Assembly (NCBI GenBank): GCA_014529385.2
Contig: CM043964.1
Coordinates: 6,107,997 to 6,171,996 of the forward strand
DNA: 64,000 nucleotides
Direction of reading: 5' to 3'
Origin: Adiantum capillus-veneris
Lineage: Eukaryota; Streptophyta; Polypodiopsida; Polypodiales; Pteridaceae
In this document: in pieces, positions 58,992 through 64,000 of the stretch
How positions within the stretch are numbered: position 1 is the stretch's first letter
How the letters are laid out: each line of letters starts with the position of its first letter
The notes under the pieces: generated by a model
What the model was told of the DNA's origin: nothing
Databases searched by the model: none
What the model saw: the letters and a program-made list of their open reading frames with translations, nothing else
Translations under genes and position numbers: made by a program

Positions 58992-61482
58992 TGAAATGAT
59001 ATATTAACGTCTTCAAAAGGCCAAATGACCTATGAGACCATCAGATACAAAGTGGTGAATCTAATACAATGTCTGAAGTACAAGTACAAAAAGTATTGAA
59101 TGTAAAAAATGAAAATGAAAAATGAAAATGAAGTGTGAAATGTGAAAATGTAGACTAGGCCCTCAATGACACTCTGAGTGTCGTGCTAGAATGCCTCTGA
59201 TCCTCAGCTGGAGTCTCCGTCGATGGAGTGTGCTCCTGTGTCTCGGTCGTGGTCGTCTCGATCTCCCGAGCTCAGTAGCCCTGGCAATGAGGGTGCCTCT
59301 GGTATGAATGTGGGTACAACCTTGTGCTGGTGGTTGGTCTCCTGGCTCCCTCGATCCAAAGAAGTGTGTGATCTGTCTCTGTGAGTGTCGTACTCCATGT
59401 CTCTCTATGTCGGTGTAGCTCAAGTAGATATAAGCCAAGGCATCTCTGATCCTGATACCTCATGACTCTATCTAGGGGTCCAAAACCCTCTTTGAATAAG
59501 CAATGAAAGTGCCCTCGTATCTCATAATACATAGTGCTCTGGCATATGTAGTGTAGCTCTGTCTCTGGCTCTCTATCGCATAGCTGGCATATCCTTGACT
59601 ACGGTGGTATCCCTCTGAATCTAGCCGTCTCAATCTCCAGCTAGTGTGAGGATGTGCGAATCTGACCAATAGCACATCGCAAACCATGAGACAAAAGAGT
59701 GTATATGTAGCTCGGACAAATCACAAACCCATCTCCCAAAAGTTGGAGAAGATGCTCTTTGTAGAAAGCCATCTTCGTGCCCAACTCCTGCATCGGCTCT
59801 ACCCATGTCCTCCTGGTGTCCAACTGTATAAGATCCTAACGAATGAGTCTAATGATCTCCGTCCGTGTGACTGGCAGGGAGGGTGCATCCAGGGAATACT
59901 GAAAAGGAGGCAATCTATCCATGTTGAAACCATGCCTCTCAAACCATGAGGTCATCTACGCATACCAACATGATGCGTCTCCCTACATCGCTAACTGTCT
60001 AGAGGACTCAAGAGCCAATCTAGTACATCTGCCTCTATGTGTATCCCATAAATTGTGCATAAAGGACACTGATCTGGTAAGAGCCTCAATCTCTATAGGA
60101 GGGGCGGCTACCTCCGCTCGAATAATCGCATGCGGTACGGAGGCCTTGGCTCTAATTATCCGGGATATCATAACTACCAAGGGTCTCTCCATGCTCCTCC
60201 AACGGTCATGATTCACCGATGGTCCCCAAACCTGGACCCCATAAAGCATAGCTGAAGCAACCAAAGTATCAAAGAGCCATAGCTTTGTTCGTGGTTCTTG
60301 AAACTGAACCTGCGAACACATCCTCTCTAGCCCTCCCAATGCCGCATAGGCTCTGGATAGTCTAGTCTCTGTTGCTCTCCTCAGAGTAAACCTCGGTCCT
60401 GTGAATACCACCCCCATGTATGTATATTCATCTGTGTACTCCACAGTATCCTGACCATATACGAGTGTAGGTGCCGATCTCTTGACCCATTGTGGTGTGG
60501 TGTTAAACACCATAACCTTGGTTTTACCAAGGTTCACAGACAATCCACTATCCTCTGCAAAGCTGTGTAATGCATCCAAATGTCTCTGCATGCCCTCTGG
60601 TGACTCTGATATCAACACAATATCATCAACATATAATAATAAAGGGATCCATGTCCCTGCTAGCTGAGCGCCTCTGTCGCCCTCTCTGTCAATGTAGTCA
60701 GAGACCTCATCTACATACATACCAAAAAGTGTAGGGCACAAAGGACACCCCTGTTTCACTCCAATTGTGGAATGAACAATGTCAGAAATCCCCTTAAGAG
60801 TGCGTACCTGGCCAGTCACTGAGCCGTATAAAGCCATGATCCCCCATATGACCTGTGTGGGTACTCCCAACTTCAGTAGCCTATGCATCAATCTGGCCCT
60901 CAGCATTGTGTCAAATGCTTTGCGAAAGTCCACAAAGCAACAATACGTCCGTCTTCCATGTGCCCGACCCTCCTGAATAATGGCTCTGAGTGTAAGAATA
61001 TGGTCCAAAGTGGAGAAACCCCTCCTAAATCCATCTTGTCCTACTGCTCGTATGCCCTCATTTTCTGCCCATTTACTTAGTTGCTGTTCAAGAATGGATG
61101 CATACAACCGTGCCAATGTGTGACCTATCATAATAGTACGGTAGTTCCCTGGCACCGTGGGGTCCGCTGCCTTGAAAAGAGGTACAATAGTAGATAATCT
61201 CCAAGACTCGGGTAGTCCCTCACACATGACACGGTTAAACAACCGTGCAAGAACCCCTGATAGTAAATCTCTAGCATGTATCTCTGCCACCAAACCCTCA
61301 TGATCATATTCTCTCCTAGTCCTCATCCTGTCAATGGCGTTCTTCACCATCTCAGGGGTAAAGAAGGTACTAGTGGCTGGACATGGCTCTAGAGGGTCTG
61401 GTAATGGTGGTTGCCCTGGTACTGTATATAATGATGCTGCATACTGACCCCAAATCTCGGCAGAAGTAATCACTGGAGGAGG
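58989..61482 (-). mobile_element. 5'-truncated LINE (family B)
   Basis: About 2.5 kb on the minus strand: reverse transcriptase and the C-terminal region in one frame, then a 3' UTR containing an AAAATG-rich stretch (59108-59152) and a hairpin-like block at 59018-59031 (AGGCCAAATGACCT) that resembles that of LINE-A, then the microsatellite. The 5' end lies within about 10 bp of the gypsy frame at 61486-64000. The reverse transcriptase is related to LINE-A (both have NYRTIMIG and GVKQGCPL) but diverged. Confidence 0.92.
59155..61473 (-). pseudogene. LINE-B ORF2: reverse transcriptase and C-terminal Cys/His region
   Basis: 61473-59986 is open: NYRTIMIGHTLARLYAS, CCFVDFRKAFDTML, GVKQGCPLCPTLFGMYVDE and LLLYVDDIVLISES with the catalytic YVDD, then LYGVQVWGPSV. 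After it, the same frame continues to 59155 with stops TAG at 59983, 59956, 59836, 59641 and 59599 and TGA at 59272, and no frameshift that I can see. Between the stops the protein remains plausible: MAFYKEHLLQLLGDGFVICP, then RICQLCDREPETELHYICQ, a CX2C...HX3C motif as in LINE C-termini. The endonuclease is absent because of 5' truncation. The GTG at 61473 is not a real start. Confidence 0.9.
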
Positions 61483-61485
61483 TGA

Positions 61486-64000
61486 ATGTTCATGAAAAAA
61501 CCATGCAATACCGGGAGAATAGTGAGATGGTTCATTATCTTACTGGAATTCGACTTCACGGTAGTAGTAAAGAAAGGAAAAACACATCTTAGAGCTGATC
61601 ATCTTTCGCGATTGACGAATGGGGAAGACCCTATAGGAGTAGATGACGACATGCCAGACGCGTACTTGTTCAACATAGAAATGATACCGAAGTGGTCTCA
61701 AAATGTCGTTAGCTTATTAACATATGGAGGAGAGTTTGATAGAAGAGAATACAACCAGAAACATATTGCTATTCAGCAATCCAAGAATCTTCAATTGGTT
61801 GCAGGAAGGTTGTATCAATTGGGAAATGATCATGTTTTACGAGTATGCATCAATCCTGAGGAATATAATATATATCAGCGCGAAGCACATGTTCAGGAAT
61901 GTGCATTTCATTGTTCAAGAAGGAACACATATAGGAATTTGTTACAATTGGGAGTCTATTGGCCAGGAATGAAAGAAAGCGTACATGAATATGTCACTAT
62001 ATGTATTGTATGTTCATCAAAACCGCCAGCAGAGTATTCGACATTATATCAGATAATGATAGCTCCGGAATGGAGTCAGTATATTGTTGAATATCTCACA
62101 AATAGAACTTTCCCAGAAGGAACGTCAAAAGCTCGTCAGAAATCTGTAGAGACAGAAGCTAGAGATTACGCTCTAATTGGAGATCAACTCTATAAGAGAG
62201 GTAAAGACAACCAGCTTAGGATTTGCGCATCAGAGTCTGAGTATGTGATAATCCTGGAGCAAGCTCATGGAGGAGTAGGTGGAGGCCATTTCTCAGGTGA
62301 TAAGACAGCAAGACTTGTCTTAGCCGCAGGAATATGGTGGCCAACATTACATATGGACGCTGAGGAATACGTTAAACGGTGTGATGACTGTCAGCGGACC
62401 AAAGTACCACTTAAAAGAGATGATATGCCGCTTAGACCAATGATGGGGGCAAGAGCTTTTGCAAAATGGAGGATTGATTATGTCGGACCCATTTCACCTC
62501 CTGCATATAAGACTCATGCACAATACATCGTTGTGGCTACAGACTATCTAACAAAGTGGGTCGAAGCAAAGGCAACTCAAAAAGCAGATGCCAGGACCAC
62601 GACACAATTTCTATATGAATACGTCTTTGTACGATATGGATTGCCAATAGAAATTGTGAGTGATCGAGGCACACATTTTATAAATGAAGTGATAGAGATC
62701 CTTCTAGCTGAATTCATGGTAATCCATAGGAAATCAGCCCCGTATCATCCACAAGCAAACGGACAAGCTGAAGCAACAAACAAAACCATATGCACGGTCC
62801 TTACGAAGATTGTATCTGAGTCGAGAACTGTCTGGGACCAGAAGTTGCATTCAACATTATGGGCATATAGGGTAGCATATAAAACATCAATAGGAACGAC
62901 CCCATATAGCATGGTTTTTGGGCTAAATGCTATCTTACCAATAGAATTCTTGATTTCAACCTTAAGGGTGGCTAAGGATCTAGAGTGGATAGGGCACGAG
63001 CTTTCTGATAGAATAGATGACCTGAAAAAGCTAGACGAGCTTCGCCTAAAAGCAGTAGCTTCTATCTACGCTCAAAAAAGGCGACAAAAGGAATTTTTTG
63101 ATAAGCATGTGCGGACTAAAGAGTTTAAGGTTGGGGACTATGTCCTAGTTTACACTCTGAAACAGCATGCTAAGAAGCTTAAAAAGCGAGGGATGGGACC
63201 TCTGGTGATTAAAGATCTATCACCAAGTGGAGCCGTCAAGCTTGCTACATTAGACGGAGAAGAAATGCCCAATTGGATTAGTGGATGCAGAGTGAAAAAG
63301 TATCTTTTGCCGCTAACCCAAGACATGCTTCTCAAAATACATCAAGAAAAGCTGCGTGTCCAGAAAAAGAAAAAGATTGTGGAGGAAGTGCAAGCCGAGG
63401 CGAAGGAAAGAATGGAGAAAAGAAGACTACTACGTCAGAAACAACGCAATGAAGGAGCAATACGAATAAACGCAGTCAGTATAACAAAAATGGATAATGA
63501 CAAAGAAGAACCCATCATTGAATGCAAAGTAGGAACCAACCAAATCAAAGCCAGAGCACTATTGGATTCAGGAGCTCAAACTAACCTACTTTCACTCAGT
63601 TTGTACGGACAATTGACAAATGACACTAAGTTACAAACTGCCAAGCAAGAGTTAAAGAGTTACTCTGAGAATCCAATCAAAACTGTCGGATGCACAGTTT
63701 TACATATACAGATTAACCAGTATGTGTATCCTCATATGTTTTACGTGGTTGAAGACCAAGCTACACAACATCCATTATTGCTAGGACAACCATGGCAGAA
63801 GCAATACAATGCAATGATTGACTGGAGTTCTAAATCAGTGCTTATCAAATACGAAGGTGAAAGTCAATCAGTTAAGTTCACCAAAGGAGCAGAGCCAACT
63901 CCAAAGGAAGAATCCAAGAACAAAGATAAACAACAACCAGAGAAAAAGAAGAAGCAATGGCAACCAAAAGTTTCTATACAAATGGATTGCTCTTCGAAGA
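61486..64000 (+). CDS. Gypsy-type polyprotein: RNase H end, two H2C2 modules, integrase, aspartic protease
   Basis: A TGA at 61483 precedes an open frame that continues past the window end, at least 838 codons without a stop. Order: end of RNase H (TGRIVRWFIILLEFDF, then THLRADHLSRL, about 61507-61610). First H2C2-like module (GRLYQLGNDHVLRVC, then REAHVQECAFHC and TICIVCSS, 61800-62025). Second H2C2 module (GDQLYKRGKDNQLRIC, QAHGGVGGGHFSGDK, RCDDCQRTK, 62180-62405). Integrase core with D at 62476, D at 62662 and E at 62770 (D-X61-D-X35-E). C-terminal integrase domain (FKVGDYVLVY, RGMGPLVIKDL, 63125-63300). A basic, charged linker. Then a retropepsin: ARALLDSGAQTNLLS (Asp at 63565) and PLLLGQPWQ with IDW near 63772-63825. 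The usual Ty3/gypsy order puts protease before reverse transcriptase, so this order is unusual. All motif residues seen are intact. Confidence 0.9.
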   Translation, partial: MFMKKPCNTGRIVRWFIILLEFDFTVVVKKGKTHLRADHLSRLTNGEDPIGVDDDMPDAYLFNIEMIPKWSQNVVSLLTYGGEFDRREYNQKHIAIQQSKNLQLVAGRLYQLGNDHVLRVCINPEEYNIYQREAHVQECAFHCSRRNTYRNLLQLGVYWPGMKESVHEYVTICIVCSSKPPAEYSTLYQIMIAPEWSQYIVEYLTNRTFPEGTSKARQKSVETEARDYALIGDQLYKRGKDNQLRICASESEYVIILEQAHGGVGGGHFSGDKTARLVLAAGIWWPTLHMDAEEYVKRCDDCQRTKVPLKRDDMPLRPMMGARAFAKWRIDYVGPISPPAYKTHAQYIVVATDYLTKWVEAKATQKADARTTTQFLYEYVFVRYGLPIEIVSDRGTHFINEVIEILLAEFMVIHRKSAPYHPQANGQAEATNKTICTVLTKIVSESRTVWDQKLHSTLWAYRVAYKTSIGTTPYSMVFGLNAILPIEFLISTLRVAKDLEWIGHELSDRIDDLKKLDELRLKAVASIYAQKRRQKEFFDKHVRTKEFKVGDYVLVYTLKQHAKKLKKRGMGPLVIKDLSPSGAVKLATLDGEEMPNWISGCRVKKYLLPLTQDMLLKIHQEKLRVQKKKKIVEEVQAEAKERMEKRRLLRQKQRNEGAIRINAVSITKMDNDKEEPIIECKVGTNQIKARALLDSGAQTNLLSLSLYGQLTNDTKLQTAKQELKSYSENPIKTVGCTVLHIQINQYVYPHMFYVVEDQATQHPLLLGQPWQKQYNAMIDWSSKSVLIKYEGESQSVKFTKGAEPTPKEESKNKDKQQPEKKKKQWQPKVSIQMDCSSK

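Noticed and set aside
59155-61473. Alternative genetic code or programmed readthrough of UAG in LINE-B
   Set aside because: Clustered TAG stops fit C-to-T decay better; the host SIN3-like frame ends normally at TAA and contains no internal TAG in its exons.

Overview
The window looks like nuclear DNA from a land plant with a large, repeat-rich genome. The clues are a SIN3-type co-repressor gene with short GT-AG introns, Ty1/copia and Ty3/gypsy elements with initiator-methionine tRNA primer sites (TGGTATCAGAG), LINEs, a Helitron-type element and a very high density of (TC)n, (CA)n and poly-G tracts. A seed-free plant such as a fern would fit the microsatellite richness and the types of element, but that is inference. 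No prokaryotic or organellar gene was seen. Coordinates of decayed elements are by eye and good to tens of bases. Layout: about 0.68-5.7 kb is a decayed Helitron2/Helentron-like element (+): N-terminal region, HUH Rep, PIF1-like helicase, then an AP-type (EEP) endonuclease. 6.52-9.87 kb holds ten intact exons of a SIN3-like gene (+) with PAH1, PAH2, a PAH3-like segment and the histone-deacetylase-interaction region; the start codon was not found and the usual C-terminal part is missing. 10.58-11.80 kb is a 5'-truncated LINE (family A, +) lying inside a (TC)n tract. 12.94-15.30 kb is a large inverted repeat made of copia RNase H sequence and a coiled-coil fragment. 17.03-22.28 kb is a complete but decayed copia element with LTRs; 22.70-23.60 kb is a second copia remnant (-). 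24.4-25.05 kb is a LINE-A scrap (-), followed by about 1 kb of purine-rich DNA. 26.15-30.77 kb is a near-intact LINE-A (-) with ORF1 and ORF2 in one frame. 31.6-35.15 kb is another LINE remnant (+) split by a compound microsatellite block. 36-39.3 kb has duplications and a possible SINE. 39.76-48.28 kb is a decayed chromovirus with 1.8-2.0 kb LTRs and a perfect 5-bp target duplication. 48.3-57.9 kb is gene-poor. 57.94-58.41 kb is a DUF4283-like fragment (-). 59.0-61.48 kb is a truncated LINE (family B, -). From 61.49 kb to the window end, one uninterrupted gypsy-type frame runs RNase H end, two H2C2 zinc modules, integrase, and then an aspartic protease. The most noteworthy points are the protease placed after integrase in that last frame; the endonuclease-bearing Helitron; two LINE families sharing a 3' hairpin next to microsatellites, with one family flanked by (TC)n on both sides in two copies; LINE frames broken only by in-frame stops of a kind expected from cytosine deamination; and the shortened SIN3-like gene. 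Apart from SIN3, nearly everything recognisable is transposon-derived, so there is no operon or pathway logic. The genes relate to one another through transposition, nested insertion and decay.
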